Assembly: GCA_900316125.1 (NCBI GenBank)
Contig: ONBO01000013.1
Coordinates: 1-35,633 of the forward strand
Direction of reading: 5' to 3'
DNA: 35,633 bases
DNA from: an uncultured Bacteroidales bacterium
Lineage (GTDB): Bacteria > Bacteroidota > Bacteroidia > Bacteroidales > Paludibacteraceae
Shown here: one piece after another, positions 8,322 through 17,336 of the stretch
How positions within the stretch are numbered: position 1 is the stretch's first letter
Layout: each line of letters begins with the position of its first letter
Made by a program: the position numbers and the translations under genes
The notes under the pieces: generated by a model
Seen by the model: the letters and a program-made list of their open reading frames with translations, nothing else
Told to the model about the DNA's origin: nothing
The model's database searches: none

Positions 8322-8738
8322 ATGAAAAAGGTATTTGTATTTATAAGCCTGCTGGCTATGTGGCTTGGCGTTATGGCGCAAGAGCATATAACCACACAGG
8401 ATTTCAAAAACAAGGTTTGGGACTACAGCACAAACAAGAATTCCATAGTGCTTAAATCAAAACTCCCTGTAGTGCTTGATTTTTATGCAGACTGGTGCCG
8501 TCCGTGCAAGATGGTGGCTCCTGAGCTTACTCAGCTGCAGAAAGAGTACAAGGGCAAGATTCTGGTCTACAAGATAAACATTGACCAGGAGAAGGAGCTT
8601 GCACAGGTGTTTGGCATACAGTCAATCCCTACTATTTTCTTCATAAAGGGAGACGGCAAGTACACCGGCCTTATGGGGTACAGGACAAACTATGAACTTA
8701 AACAGGTAGTTGATTCATTTTTCTTCAATATTAAATAA
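8322..8738 (+). CDS. Secreted thioredoxin-fold protein
   Basis: This 138-residue thioredoxin has a signal peptide (MKKVFVFISLLAMWLGVMAQ), so it works in the periplasm. The active site is WCRPC (Trp58, Cys59, Cys62) in DFYADWCRPCK, and the cis-proline is Pro103 in QSIPT. CRPC differs from the cytosolic CGPC and suggests a dedicated disulfide reductase or exchange partner for envelope proteins. The start at 8322 places the signal peptide at the N-terminus; the longer frame from 8286 overlaps the lipoprotein gene. Its stop overlaps the yidC ATG by one base (TAATG), so the two are translationally coupled. Confidence 0.92.
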   Translation: MKKVFVFISLLAMWLGVMAQEHITTQDFKNKVWDYSTNKNSIVLKSKLPVVLDFYADWCRPCKMVAPELTQLQKEYKGKILVYKINIDQEKELAQVFGIQSIPTIFFIKGDGKYTGLMGYRTNYELKQVVDSFFFNIK

Positions 8739-10633
8739 TGGATAAGAATACGCTTATTGGATTTCTTCTGATACTTGGTATCATGGTGGGTTTCTCCTAC
8801 CTGAACCGTCCGTCAGAGGAGGAGTTAGAGAGACAGAGGGTAGTGCAGGATTCACTGCAGCGTGTTGCCATGCAGGAGCAGGCGATGCGTGAGGCTGACT
8901 TTATGGCTGCACAGGAGTTAAAGGAGCAGACAAATGACAGTGTCAAGGCTTCAATGGCAGGCAAACTGTACGGTGATTTTGCGCAGTTCACAGTTGGTGA
9001 AAAGAAAGATTACACACTGGAGAATGAACTTATAAAGGTAACAATCTCAAATAAGGGTGGATGTGTTTCAAGTGTGGAGCTAAAAAACTACACCACAAAT
9101 GACGGCCGCAAGCTGATGCTTTTTGATGAGTCTGACGCTCAGCAGAACCTTACATTTGTTACGGCAAACAACCGTGTGATAGATACCAAGGAGCTCTATT
9201 TCAATGCCGTGTGCACGGGAGACAGCATAGTGGAGATGTCTCTGCCTATAGGTGCAGGCGCTCTTAAGTTCACATACACACTAAAGGCAGGTTCCTACCT
9301 TGTTGACTATGATATTAAGGCTGTGAACATGACTGAGTACATGAGTCAGCGTGACAACGGCATGGATATGGAGTGGGACCTCAAACTGCGTCAGCAAGAG
9401 CGTGGTCAGAAGTTTGAGAACCGTTACTCAGCTTTATACTACAAGTTCAAAGGTGATGATGTTGAGAACCTTGAGGCTGAGAAGGATGACAGTGAGAAAC
9501 TGAGCAACCGTCTTCATTGGATTGGTTTCAAAGACCAGTTCTTCTCATCTGTTATCATAGCTAAGGGTGATGATGTCTTCACCGATGCAAACCTTACTTC
9601 AACAATGCTGAGCGGCGAGCGCAGCGGCGGCTTTAACTATCTGAAACACTATAACAGCAAGATGGTGGTTAGCTTTGACCCTTCAGGCGCCAGCACCACA
9701 CATCTGCAGTATTTCTTCGGCCCTAACCAGTACAAGGTTCTACGTGACCTTGACAGCAACCTTGAAGGTGATGATGAGCTGCATCTTGACAAGATGCTTC
9801 CTCTTGGATGGGGCATATTCGGCTGGGTGAACAAGTACCTTATCATACCTATCTTCAACTGGTTAGGTTCATACTTTGTAAGCTACGGTCTTATAATATT
9901 CCTGCTTACCATTATTATTAAGCTCATCCTGCTTCCGTTCACATACAAGTCTTACATGTCAACGGCCAAGATGAGAGTGCTGCGTCCGCAGATAGAGGAG
10001 ATTAACGCCCGCATACCAGAGGACAAGGCAATGGAACGTCAGCAGGCCACAATGGCACTTTACCGCAGCTCAGGCGTAAGCCCTATGGGTGGCTGCCTTC
10101 CTATGCTGCTTCAGATGCCTATCTTGTTTGCAATGTTCACATTCTTCCCATCGTGTATAGAGCTGCGCCAGCAGGCGTTCCTCTGGGCCGATGACCTTTC
10201 TGCGTATGACAGCATACTTAGCTGGGACACATACATACCTATCATATCTTCAATATATGGTAACCATGTGTCACTTTTCTGTCTGCTCATGTGCGTAACA
10301 AACGTCATCTACACCTACATCAATATGAAGGACCAGCCTGGTAACAACCAGATGCCTATGATGAAGTACATGATGTATTTCATGCCTATCATGTTCCTCT
10401 TCATATTCAATGACTACGCATCAGGTCTTAGCTACTATTACCTTGTATCACTTCTTATCACCATTGGGCAGACATTCCTGTTCCGCCTCTTCGTAGATGA
10501 TGAGAAGCTGCTGCGTAAGATTGAGGAGAACAAGAAGAAGCCTCAAAAGAAGTCCGGCTTTATGGCGCGTCTTGAGAAGATGCAGCGTGAGCAGATGGCT
10601 ATGCAGCGTGAACAGGCAAAAAGAAGAAAATAA
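8738..10633 (+). CDS. yidC: Membrane protein insertase YidC
   Basis: This 631-residue inner-membrane insertase inserts and folds proteins with or without the Sec translocon. A first membrane anchor (MDKNTLIGFLLILGIMVGFSYL) is followed by a large periplasmic beta domain (about 60-350), then the conserved five-helix core. The core includes YGLIIFLLTIIIKLILLPFTYKSY, with the conserved hydrophilic-groove Lys, then MGGCLPMLLQMPILFAMF and the late helices around PMMKYMMYFMPIMFLFIF. The C-terminus is Lys/Arg/Gln-rich and positively charged, as expected for ribosome contact. Length matches Bacteroidota YidC. The gene starts within the thioredoxin stop and is followed after 19 bases by grpE. Confidence 0.97.
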   Translation: MDKNTLIGFLLILGIMVGFSYLNRPSEEELERQRVVQDSLQRVAMQEQAMREADFMAAQELKEQTNDSVKASMAGKLYGDFAQFTVGEKKDYTLENELIKVTISNKGGCVSSVELKNYTTNDGRKLMLFDESDAQQNLTFVTANNRVIDTKELYFNAVCTGDSIVEMSLPIGAGALKFTYTLKAGSYLVDYDIKAVNMTEYMSQRDNGMDMEWDLKLRQQERGQKFENRYSALYYKFKGDDVENLEAEKDDSEKLSNRLHWIGFKDQFFSSVIIAKGDDVFTDANLTSTMLSGERSGGFNYLKHYNSKMVVSFDPSGASTTHLQYFFGPNQYKVLRDLDSNLEGDDELHLDKMLPLGWGIFGWVNKYLIIPIFNWLGSYFVSYGLIIFLLTIIIKLILLPFTYKSYMSTAKMRVLRPQIEEINARIPEDKAMERQQATMALYRSSGVSPMGGCLPMLLQMPILFAMFTFFPSCIELRQQAFLWADDLSAYDSILSWDTYIPIISSIYGNHVSLFCLLMCVTNVIYTYINMKDQPGNNQMPMMKYMMYFMPIMFLFIFNDYASGLSYYYLVSLLITIGQTFLFRLFVDDEKLLRKIEENKKKPQKKSGFMARLEKMQREQMAMQREQAKRRK

Positions 10634-10652
10634 CTGACATTTTTAGCATAAT

Positions 10653-11279
10653 ATGAAGTTTGGCAAGTTTTTTGCAGGGAAAAGTGTAAAAAATAAAAAA
10701 GTTATGAAAAAAGAGGAAAATAAGTTAAATGAAGAGGAGTTGAAAAACACCCAAGAAACTATAGAGGAGAATGCTCCTGAAGTTGAAGAGAACGCCGATG
10801 CGGAGCAGAGTGAAGATCAGCAAGAGAGTGCGAATGATGAACTTGAGGCTGTTAAGAAACAGCTCGCTGAAACTAAGGACTCATATCTCAGACTTATGGC
10901 TGAGTATGACAACTTTAAGAAACGTACACTAAAGGAGAAGTCTGATCTGCTGAAGTACGGCGGTGAGAGCATCATTAAGAACCTTCTTCCTGTTATTGAT
11001 GATTTTGAGCGTGCCTTAGCCCACATGCCAGAGGAGGATTCACCACTGAAGGAGGGTATAGAGCTTATATACAAGAAGTTTGGCGCGTTCCTTGATCAGA
11101 ACAACGTTAAGGAGATTCCTACTAAGGATGCTGATTTCAACACTGACTTCCATGAGGCCGCCACACTGTTCCCGGCAGCTGATGAGAGCCAGAAGAACAA
11201 AGTTATAGATTGCATACAGAAAGGATACACCTACAACGATAAAGTTATTAGATTCGCTAAAGTTGTAGTTGCACAATAA
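10653..11279 (+). CDS. grpE: Nucleotide exchange factor GrpE
   Basis: This 208-residue co-chaperone releases ADP from DnaK. A highly acidic disordered N-terminus (about 20-62) leads into the long coiled coil (LEAVKKQLAETKDSYLRLMAEYDNFKKRT) and the C-terminal beta wing, with the family motif around VIRFAKVVVAQ. The first ATG at 10653 is annotated; a second in-frame ATG at 10704 (MKKEENK) would remove a basic 17-residue lead and is an equally plausible start. dnaJ follows 3 bases later. dnaK is not in this window. Confidence 0.96.
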   Translation: MKFGKFFAGKSVKNKKVMKKEENKLNEEELKNTQETIEENAPEVEENADAEQSEDQQESANDELEAVKKQLAETKDSYLRLMAEYDNFKKRTLKEKSDLLKYGGESIIKNLLPVIDDFERALAHMPEEDSPLKEGIELIYKKFGAFLDQNNVKEIPTKDADFNTDFHEAATLFPAADESQKNKVIDCIQKGYTYNDKVIRFAKVVVAQ

Positions 11280-11282
11280 ACT

Positions 11283-12419
11283 ATGGAAAAGAGAGATTAC
11301 TATGAGGTGCTTGGCGTTAGTAAGAACGCTACGGCAGAAGAAATAAAGAAAGCCTACAAAAAGAAAGCTTTGGAGAATCACCCAGATAGAAATCCGGGTG
11401 ACAAAGCTGCTGAGGAGAGGTTTAAGGAGGCTGCTGAAGCATATTCCGTGCTGTCTGACCCGCAGAAGCGTCAGCGTTATGACCAGTTTGGCCATGCAGG
11501 CGTGAACGGAGCAGGTGCCGGCGGATTTGGCGCAGGCGGTTTCTCTATGGATGACATATTCTCTCAGTTTGGTGATTTGTTTGGAGGCCATTTCAGCTCA
11601 TTCTTTGGCGGTTCAGACTTTGGAGGCGGAGGCGGCGGTACACGTCAGCGCAGAGGCACAGACCAGCGTATCCGCGTTAACATGACGCTTCAGGAGATTG
11701 CCAAGGGGTGTGAGAAGAAGATAAAGATTAAGCACTATGTTGCCTGCCCAGACTGTGGTGGCAAGGGTGCAAAGAGTGACTCAGACATAAAGACATGTGA
11801 CCACTGCCATGGAACTGGCAAGGTTGTAAAAACCGTCAATTCCATATTTGGGGCTATGCAGACCCAGTCTCCGTGTCCTAAGTGCGGCGGTACAGGTAAG
11901 ATGATTGTGAACAAATGCCCTAAATGTAATGGTGAGGGCGTTGTGGTGGCAGAAGAGGTTATAACCATAAACATTCCAGCTGGTGTGCAGAACGGAATGT
12001 CAGTGCCAGTACGTGGCAAGGGCAACGCAGCTCCGCACGGTGGCGTGCCAGGAGACCTCTTTGTGGTTATAAACGAGATTCAGGATGAGAGATTCATACG
12101 TGATGAGGATGACCTTATCTATAACCTTATGCTGCCTCTTACCACAGCTGTCTTAGGCGGCGATGTTGAGATTCCAACCGTTGACGGCAAGGTTAAGATA
12201 AAGATTGAGCCAGGCACACAGACTGGTAAGGTTCTCCGTCTGAGAGGCAAAGGTCTGCCAAACGTGAACCGCTACGGCACAGGTGACTTGCTTGTAAACA
12301 TAGCCGTTTACGTGCCAGAGAAACTTTCTCGTGAGGAGCGTGAGTTCTTTGAGAAGTTCAAGGATTCAGACTCATTCAAGCCTACACAGAGAGCACATAA
12401 CAACTATTTTAGAGAATAA
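11283..12419 (+). CDS. dnaJ: Chaperone DnaJ (type I Hsp40)
   Basis: This 378-residue full-length DnaJ stimulates the DnaK ATPase and delivers substrates. It has a J domain with HPD at 33-35 and a Gly/Phe-rich linker (about 75-120). Four zinc-finger repeats follow in order, [24 protein letters not shown] and CPKCNGEG, and then the two beta-barrel substrate-binding domains. All eight zinc-ligand cysteines are present. It is directly downstream of grpE (3-base gap), a standard Bacteroidota arrangement without dnaK, and is followed after 2 bases by mnmA. Confidence 0.98.
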   Translation: MEKRDYYEVLGVSKNATAEEIKKAYKKKALENHPDRNPGDKAAEERFKEAAEAYSVLSDPQKRQRYDQFGHAGVNGAGAGGFGAGGFSMDDIFSQFGDLFGGHFSSFFGGSDFGGGGGGTRQRRGTDQRIRVNMTLQEIAKGCEKKIKIKHYVACPDCGGKGAKSDSDIKTCDHCHGTGKVVKTVNSIFGAMQTQSPCPKCGGTGKMIVNKCPKCNGEGVVVAEEVITINIPAGVQNGMSVPVRGKGNAAPHGGVPGDLFVVINEIQDERFIRDEDDLIYNLMLPLTTAVLGGDVEIPTVDGKVKIKIEPGTQTGKVLRLRGKGLPNVNRYGTGDLLVNIAVYVPEKLSREEREFFEKFKDSDSFKPTQRAHNNYFRE

Positions 12420-12421
12420 AC

Positions 12422-13498
12422 TTGGAGATTGCAGCATTAGTTTCCGGAGGAGTTGACAGTTCCGTAGTGGTACATCAGCTTGTGGAGAGTGGTTACAAAC
12501 CCACCATCTTCTACATCCGTATTGGTATGGAGGATGAGACCGGATACATGGGTTGCAGCGCCGAGGAAGATATTGAGATAACCTCCTTCATAGCCCAGAA
12601 GTATGGGCTAAAGATGGAGGTTGTTTCACTTCAGGAGGAGTACTGGAACACAGTGGTGGCGTATACGCTCCGCACCGTGAAAGAGGGGCTGACGCCAAAC
12701 CCTGATGTAATGTGCAACCGCCTGATAAAGTTTGGCGCCTTTATAGACAAGTGGGGCAAGGACTTTGATAAAGTGGCTACAGGCCATTATGCTCAGAATA
12801 TTTTTGAGGGTGGAAAGTACTGGCTTGGCACCGCCACAGACCGTGTAAAAGACCAGACTGACTTTTTGGCACAGATTTCATACGAGCAACTTTCAAAAAT
12901 CCTATTCCCTATAGGTGCGCTTCCTAAGAGTGAAGTTCGCGCCATTGCAGAAAGAGCGGCGCTTCCAAGCGCCAAGCGCAAAGACAGCCAGGGCATCTGC
13001 TTCCTTGGTAAGATTAACTACAATGACTTTATACGCAAGTACCTTGGTGAGAAGCAAGGCAAGATAGTGGAACTTGAAACTGGCAAGGTATTAGGCACAC
13101 ATAATGGCTTCTGGTTCCACACCATAGGCCAGCGCAAGGGCTTGGGCCTCAGCGGTGGGCCGTGGTACGTAGTAGGGAAGAGTGCTGCAGAAAATGTGGT
13201 CTTTGTCTCTCAAGGCTACGATACAGAAAAACAGTATGGCAACGTAATTCCACTTGAAGGAATACACTATATCACGGAGTGCCCGTGGGCAGAGATTCCT
13301 GAGAGCGGGGTGGAGATAACCTTCAAGATACGTCATACACCAGAGTTCACCCGTGGCACACTGCTACGCTGCGGAGAGGACTACAAAATAAAATCCGAGA
13401 GCATGATTCAAGGAATCGCTCCCGGACAATACGGGGTTATCTATACTCCTGATAGTAGGATTTGCTTAGGTAGTGGGGTTATTTCACTTCTTCAATAA
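12422..13498 (+). CDS. mnmA: tRNA-specific 2-thiouridylase MnmA, TTG start
   Basis: This 358-residue enzyme adenylates and thiolates uridine 34 of tRNA-Lys, -Glu and -Gln. The PP-loop SGGVDSSV lies at residues 8-15. The catalytic cysteine region PNPDVMCNRLIKFG and the second cysteine in GICFLGKINYNDF are both present, as is the C-terminal IRHTPEF region. The start is TTG at 12422, two bases after the dnaJ stop: TTG-GAG-ATT gives MEIAALVSGGVDSS, the expected family N-terminus, and no nearby ATG fits. The 3' end overlaps the convergent ferredoxin oxidoreductase gamma gene by 20 bases, so the two transcripts are antisense to each other there. Confidence 0.95.
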   Translation: MEIAALVSGGVDSSVVVHQLVESGYKPTIFYIRIGMEDETGYMGCSAEEDIEITSFIAQKYGLKMEVVSLQEEYWNTVVAYTLRTVKEGLTPNPDVMCNRLIKFGAFIDKWGKDFDKVATGHYAQNIFEGGKYWLGTATDRVKDQTDFLAQISYEQLSKILFPIGALPKSEVRAIAERAALPSAKRKDSQGICFLGKINYNDFIRKYLGEKQGKIVELETGKVLGTHNGFWFHTIGQRKGLGLSGGPWYVVGKSAAENVVFVSQGYDTEKQYGNVIPLEGIHYITECPWAEIPESGVEITFKIRHTPEFTRGTLLRCGEDYKIKSESMIQGIAPGQYGVIYTPDSRICLGSGVISLLQ

Positions 13499-14024
13499 TA
13501 TCCATTCCCTTTTTGATAGCCTCCTCGTTCTGCGGAAGCAGATTGTGATGACGCTCTGGAAGTGACTTCTTAAGACCAAGCATTACGTGCTCCAGATCCA
13601 CAATAGGGCACAGTTTAAGGAATCCGCCAAGAATGAACATATTGAATGATTTGGCAGCATTAAGCTCCATAGCAGTGTCCATAGCTGCAGTGCTGTAAAC
13701 GTTAATATCCTTACGCTTAGGTGCGTTTGTGATTCCGTATGGATCATATATTAACATTCCGCCTGGCTTAACCTTAGACTCAAACTTGTCAAGAGACTGC
13801 TGATTAAGTATGATGGCCACATCGTAAGTGTTAAGAATAGGGGAGCTAATCTGCTCATCGCTGATGATAACAGTAACATTAGCTGTACCACCACGCTGTT
13901 CTGGACCGTATGCAGGAAGCCATGTAACCTCCTTGCCTTGCATCAAACCAGAATAAGCAAGTATCTTACCCATTGAGAGAACGCCCTGTCCTCCAAATCC
14001 TGCGATTATTATTTCAGTTTTCAT
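13479..14024 (-). CDS. 2-oxoacid:ferredoxin oxidoreductase, gamma subunit
   Basis: This roughly 181-residue subunit carries the family opening IIIAGFGGQGVLSMGKILAYSG and the YGPEQRGGTANV segment. It completes the four-part complex that oxidatively decarboxylates a 2-oxoacid to the acyl-CoA with reduction of ferredoxin, or runs the reverse carboxylation. The ATG at 14024 is preferred to the longer frame from 14051 because it gives MKTEIIIAG directly; the extension would overlap the beta subunit gene further. Bacteroidales versions are usually named Vor (3-methyl-2-oxobutanoate) or Kor (2-oxoglutarate); the sequence does not let me choose. Its 3' end overlaps mnmA by 20 bases in the convergent orientation. 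Confidence 0.9.
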   Translation of the reverse strand: MKTEIIIAGFGGQGVLSMGKILAYSGLMQGKEVTWLPAYGPEQRGGTANVTVIISDEQISSPILNTYDVAIILNQQSLDKFESKVKPGGMLIYDPYGITNAPKRKDINVYSTAAMDTAMELNAAKSFNMFILGGFLKLCPIVDLEHVMLGLKKSLPERHHNLLPQNEEAIKKGMDIIEEVK

Positions 14025-14028
14025 ATTA

Positions 14029-14796
14029 TCAAATATTTTTAAGATCCCCAATTGGGTAAGCCTTGAACATATTCTCAGTCATCCACTGGTTGGCGTCAAC
14101 CGGACTCATCTTCCAGCCAGAGTTGCAGGTTGAAACAATCTCAACAAATGAAGCGCCCTTCTTGGTTGGCTCCATGCAGTTCTGGAACGCCTTCTTAATG
14201 GCAGCCTTAGCCTTGCGTACGGCAGCTGCGGTGTGAACACTCTGACGTGTCACATAGCGAGCACCTTCAAGCTGGGCAATAAGGTTTGTGATAGGCAGGT
14301 GGTAACCGTTAAGGATAACGCTACGGCCGTATGGTGTGGTTGATGTCTTCATACCCTCAAGTGTGGTAGGGGCCATCTGACCGCCGGTCATACCGTAAAT
14401 AGCATTGTTTATAAAGATTACGGCTATGTTCTCACCGCGGTTGCAGGCGTGAATAGTCTCACCTGTACCTATGGCAGCCAAGTCACCGTCACCCTGATAT
14501 GTGAATACAAGACGGTCTGGAAGCAGACGCTTGATAGCGGTGGCCATAGCTGGAGCACGTCCGTGTGCAGCCTCCTGCCAGTCAATGTCAATGTAGTTAT
14601 ATGCAAAAACAGCGCAACCTACAGGAGAAACACCTATGGCTTTCTCTTCAAGGCCAAGCTCCTCTATAACCTCTGCAATAAGTTTGTGAACCACACCATG
14701 ACTACAGCCTGGGCAGTAGTGCATTGTGTTGTCATTCATCAGAGTAGGTTTCTTGTAAACCAAATTCTCCGGCTTAATTATATCTTGTGTTGTCAT
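14029..14796 (-). CDS. 2-oxoacid:ferredoxin oxidoreductase, beta subunit (TPP-binding)
   Basis: This 255-residue catalytic subunit binds thiamine pyrophosphate. It shows the conserved HYCPGCSHG segment near the N-terminus and the TPP/magnesium motif GDGDLAAIGTGE, followed by INNAIYGMTGGQMAPTT, all typical of Kor/Vor beta chains. It sits between alpha and gamma with 2- and 4-base gaps, so the complex is produced from one message. Substrate choice between 2-oxoglutarate and branched-chain 2-oxoacids cannot be read from these motifs. Confidence 0.93.
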   Translation of the reverse strand: MTTQDIIKPENLVYKKPTLMNDNTMHYCPGCSHGVVHKLIAEVIEELGLEEKAIGVSPVGCAVFAYNYIDIDWQEAAHGRAPAMATAIKRLLPDRLVFTYQGDGDLAAIGTGETIHACNRGENIAVIFINNAIYGMTGGQMAPTTLEGMKTSTTPYGRSVILNGYHLPITNLIAQLEGARYVTRQSVHTAAAVRKAKAAIKKAFQNCMEPTKKGASFVEIVSTCNSGWKMSPVDANQWMTENMFKAYPIGDLKNI

Positions 14797-14798
14797 GA

Positions 14799-15884
14799 TT
14801 ATTTACCTATGATTTTAGTTTTAAGAGCTTCAACAACCTCCTCCGGGGTAGGAACAATACCACCCAGACGGCCAAAGTGGTCAACAGGAACATTGCTGTT
14901 TACTGCAAGTTTAATATCCTCAATCATCTGTCCTGCGTTATACTCTACAGAAAGAATACCTTTAACGTGAGAAAGGTGCTCCTGTATTCTCTTGTAAGGG
15001 AATGGGAACAAAGTGATAGGGCGGAGCAGGCCAACTTTTATGCCCTCTGCTCTTGCTATCTCTACAGCCTTCTGGCAAATACGGGCTGCAGAACCAAATG
15101 CCATGAACAGGTACTCAGCATCGTCTGCCATAAACTCATCATATCTAACCTCATTCTTCTCAATTAGAGCATATTTCTCCTGAAGGGCGTTATTACGTGC
15201 CTCCATTGGTTCAGGTTCCAGCTCCAGCGATGTTATCACATTGCGCTTTCTGTCAGGAGTCTTGCCAAGTGAAGCCCAAGGGCACTCCTTGCGTATCTGC
15301 TCCTCAGTTCTGCGAGGCTTGTATGGAGGAAGCACCACCTTCTCCATCATCTGGCCAATAAGACCGTCAGCAAGAATGATTGTAAGAATGTTATATTTGA
15401 ATGCTAGCTCAAAACCAAGATCTACAAAATCAGCCATTTCCTGAACAGAGGCAGGTGCAAGTGTGATCTGACGGTAGTCACCGTGACCGCCACCCTTAAC
15501 TGTCTGGAAATAGTCTGCCTGGCTTGGCTGAATGGTTCCAAGACCCGGACCGCCACGCATTACATTAACTACAAGCGCAGGTATGTCTGCACCAGCTATG
15601 AATGACACTCCCTCCTGCATGAGAGAGAAACCTGGTGATGATGTAGAGGTCATGACTCTCTTGCCGCAGCCGGCTCCGGCATACACCATGTTAATTGATG
15701 CAACCTCACTTTCAGCCTGAAGCACTGTCATACCTGTGGTCTCCCAAGGCTTTAATTTCATTAAAGTCTCAAGAACTTCTGATTGAGGGGTGATAGGGTA
15801 ACCAAAGTAGCCGTCACATCCGCAGCGGATGGCAGCCTCGGCAAGAGCCTCATTACCCTTCATTAGTCTTACTTCTTCACTCAT
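14799..15884 (-). CDS. 2-oxoacid:ferredoxin oxidoreductase, alpha subunit (VorB/KorA type)
   Basis: This 361-residue subunit has the family signatures GNEALAEAAIRCGCDGYFGYPITPQSEV at the start, TSTSSPGFSLMQEG, and a C-terminal pyrimidine-binding and transketolase-like region (GLLRPITLFPFP, VEYNAGQMIEDIK). With the beta chain it forms the active site for CoA-dependent oxidative decarboxylation. The stand-alone size and the separate small ferredoxin gene match the four-subunit enzymes annotated VorB in Bacteroidales. It follows the ferredoxin subunit gene by 2 bases. Confidence 0.93.
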   Translation of the reverse strand: MSEEVRLMKGNEALAEAAIRCGCDGYFGYPITPQSEVLETLMKLKPWETTGMTVLQAESEVASINMVYAGAGCGKRVMTSTSSPGFSLMQEGVSFIAGADIPALVVNVMRGGPGLGTIQPSQADYFQTVKGGGHGDYRQITLAPASVQEMADFVDLGFELAFKYNILTIILADGLIGQMMEKVVLPPYKPRRTEEQIRKECPWASLGKTPDRKRNVITSLELEPEPMEARNNALQEKYALIEKNEVRYDEFMADDAEYLFMAFGSAARICQKAVEIARAEGIKVGLLRPITLFPFPYKRIQEHLSHVKGILSVEYNAGQMIEDIKLAVNSNVPVDHFGRLGGIVPTPEEVVEALKTKIIGK

Positions 15885-15886
15885 AA

Positions 15887-16117
15887 TTATTGCTCTATTT
15901 TTACTTTATACACTGAAATACAGCCGTCAGGACATACAATACCACAGCTGGCGCAGCCGATGCAGGCATCGGGGTTCTCCATGTAGGCGTAGTTATAGCC
16001 CTTAGCGTTTACTTGTTTTGACATTGCAAGAACCTTTGACGGGCAGGCTACAACACATAGTCTGCAACCCTTGCAACGATTGGTGTTAACCTCAACAGCT
16101 CCTTTGATTTTTGCCAT
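15887..16117 (-). CDS. 2-oxoacid:ferredoxin oxidoreductase, 2[4Fe-4S] delta subunit
   Basis: This 76-residue ferredoxin-like subunit has two complete cluster motifs, CKGCRLCVVACP and CIGCASCGIVCP, giving eight cysteines for two [4Fe-4S] clusters. It carries electrons from the TPP site to free ferredoxin. It is the first gene of the four-gene operon. Its ATG lies 80 bases downstream of a TAATTTTG promoter box, leaving a leader long enough to hold regulatory structure, although I see no clear hairpin in it. Confidence 0.93.
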   Translation of the reverse strand: MAKIKGAVEVNTNRCKGCRLCVVACPSKVLAMSKQVNAKGYNYAYMENPDACIGCASCGIVCPDGCISVYKVKIEQ

Positions 16118-16197
16118 TTTGAATATATTGATTTTAGTTTGAAATGCCTAACTTTCAGTATTTTAACACTTTATGTAGAATACTTGTTTTCGGAGTG

Positions 16198-16205
16198 CAA
16201 AATTA
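16198..16205 (-). promoter_or_regulatory. -7 promoter box for the ferredoxin oxidoreductase operon
   Basis: TAATTTTG on the minus strand, 80 bases upstream of the first ATG of the four-gene operon. Confidence 0.6.
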
Positions 16206-16259
16206 CAAAATCTTTTTAAATAATTAAGGTATTTTTATAAGATTATTAGGGATTTTTCC

Positions 16260-16267
16260 TATCTTTA
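16260..16267 (+). promoter_or_regulatory. Variant -7 box for the second UspA-like gene
   Basis: TATCTTTA on the plus strand matches TAnnTTTG except for the last base and lies 21 bases before the ATG at 16289. It is divergent from the oxidoreductase operon promoter. Confidence 0.4.
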
Positions 16268-16288
16268 CACAGCAAATATATATATATT

Positions 16289-17137
16289 ATGGAACCTAAA
16301 AAGCAGATACTTCTTCCTGTTGATTTTGAAAAGGTGAGTGAAAGTATGATAAAGCTCGGCTTTTCTATTGCTAAAGTTACTGATAGTGAGGTGGTTATTC
16401 TTAATGTAGCAGATATTAAAAACCTCTCTGAAATCAATTTCGCGCCTTTCTCAGACCGCATCGAGGAGATGAAAAAAGAGGGTAGTCTGCCAAATATCAA
16501 ATATCAGATTGTTTTAAAAAAGGGTGTTCCTGAGAATGAAATCCTTGAATTTGCAGAGAAAAACAATGTTTTGCTGGTTGTAATGGACACTCGTGTAAAA
16601 GAGGAGAAGCAGCAAGACCTTATAGGCAGTGTGGCTGCGGAGGTTATTGATTCCTGCTGTGTTCCTGTGATGGCCATTCCACGTAATGTTAAGATTGACA
16701 ATTTCACATATTTTGATTCAATAAGCGTGGCGTCTGCTCTTGATGTACTTGATATGGAGCCGTTTAAGCGTATTATGTTTATGTTTGCTGACTACAGGTA
16801 TGACCTAAATATTGTACACATTCTTGAGAAAAAAGAGAAAGCGTCTGATTATCAAGAAATTCTTAAAGATATAGATTCTTATATAAAAGAGCATTTCCCT
16901 AAAATTAATGTTACATATTCCATAGTTCCAATTGAAAAAACTGTATCTACAGATCTTGTGAACTATTTTTTGACATCGGCGTTTAAGCTTATGGTAATTA
17001 AGAACAATAACAAGCGCTCAATTCTTAACCGCTTATTCCGCACATCGCTGCCCAAGAAACTGGTATATCATGCTAAAGCGCCGCTTCTTGTGCTTCCAAT
17101 AAATGAAAGTTTCTGGGAGAAGTTCAGGATACACTAA
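16289..17137 (+). CDS. UspA-family tandem-domain protein
   Basis: This 282-residue protein has a first Usp-like half (KKQILLPVDFEKVSESMIKLGFSIAK, with DLIGSVAAEVIDSCCVPVMAIP at its end) and a second half that ends HAKAPLLVLPI. The nucleotide-binding glycine pattern is incomplete: only the terminal GS of the first half is visible. It may be a regulatory or non-ATP-binding family member. It stands alone, divergent from the ferredoxin oxidoreductase operon, and has the same two-half layout as the protein at 2948-3748. The function is not known beyond a general stress association of the family. Confidence 0.8.
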   Translation: MEPKKQILLPVDFEKVSESMIKLGFSIAKVTDSEVVILNVADIKNLSEINFAPFSDRIEEMKKEGSLPNIKYQIVLKKGVPENEILEFAEKNNVLLVVMDTRVKEEKQQDLIGSVAAEVIDSCCVPVMAIPRNVKIDNFTYFDSISVASALDVLDMEPFKRIMFMFADYRYDLNIVHILEKKEKASDYQEILKDIDSYIKEHFPKINVTYSIVPIEKTVSTDLVNYFLTSAFKLMVIKNNNKRSILNRLFRTSLPKKLVYHAKAPLLVLPINESFWEKFRIH

Positions 17138-17336
17138 CTTTTAATAACGTTCATAGTAATGGAAAATTAATAATTCACCGCGGATTATAACAGATTGGTG
17201 GGTGCATAACAGAAATTAGAACTGCTACATCACGTGTATTTATTGATATGGGGCAGAACTTGCCCGGATGCGGTTCCACTAACCTTTAATTTGATTCAAA
17301 TAGATGCTTGAAGAAAAATATCAAGAGACTCTAACT
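17138..17336. other. 199-base gap bordering the accessory island
   Basis: No gene is visible. A small GC-rich hairpin (GGGCA ... TGCCC near 17252-17267) is the only structure I find. There is no integrase, tRNA or clear direct repeat here to mark an insertion end. Confidence 0.4.

Noticed and set aside
17160..17200. Possible insertion-end or attachment sequence near GCGGATTATAACAGATT
   Set aside because: I found no matching copy at the other edge of the island and no integrase; it may be a common intergenic fragment.
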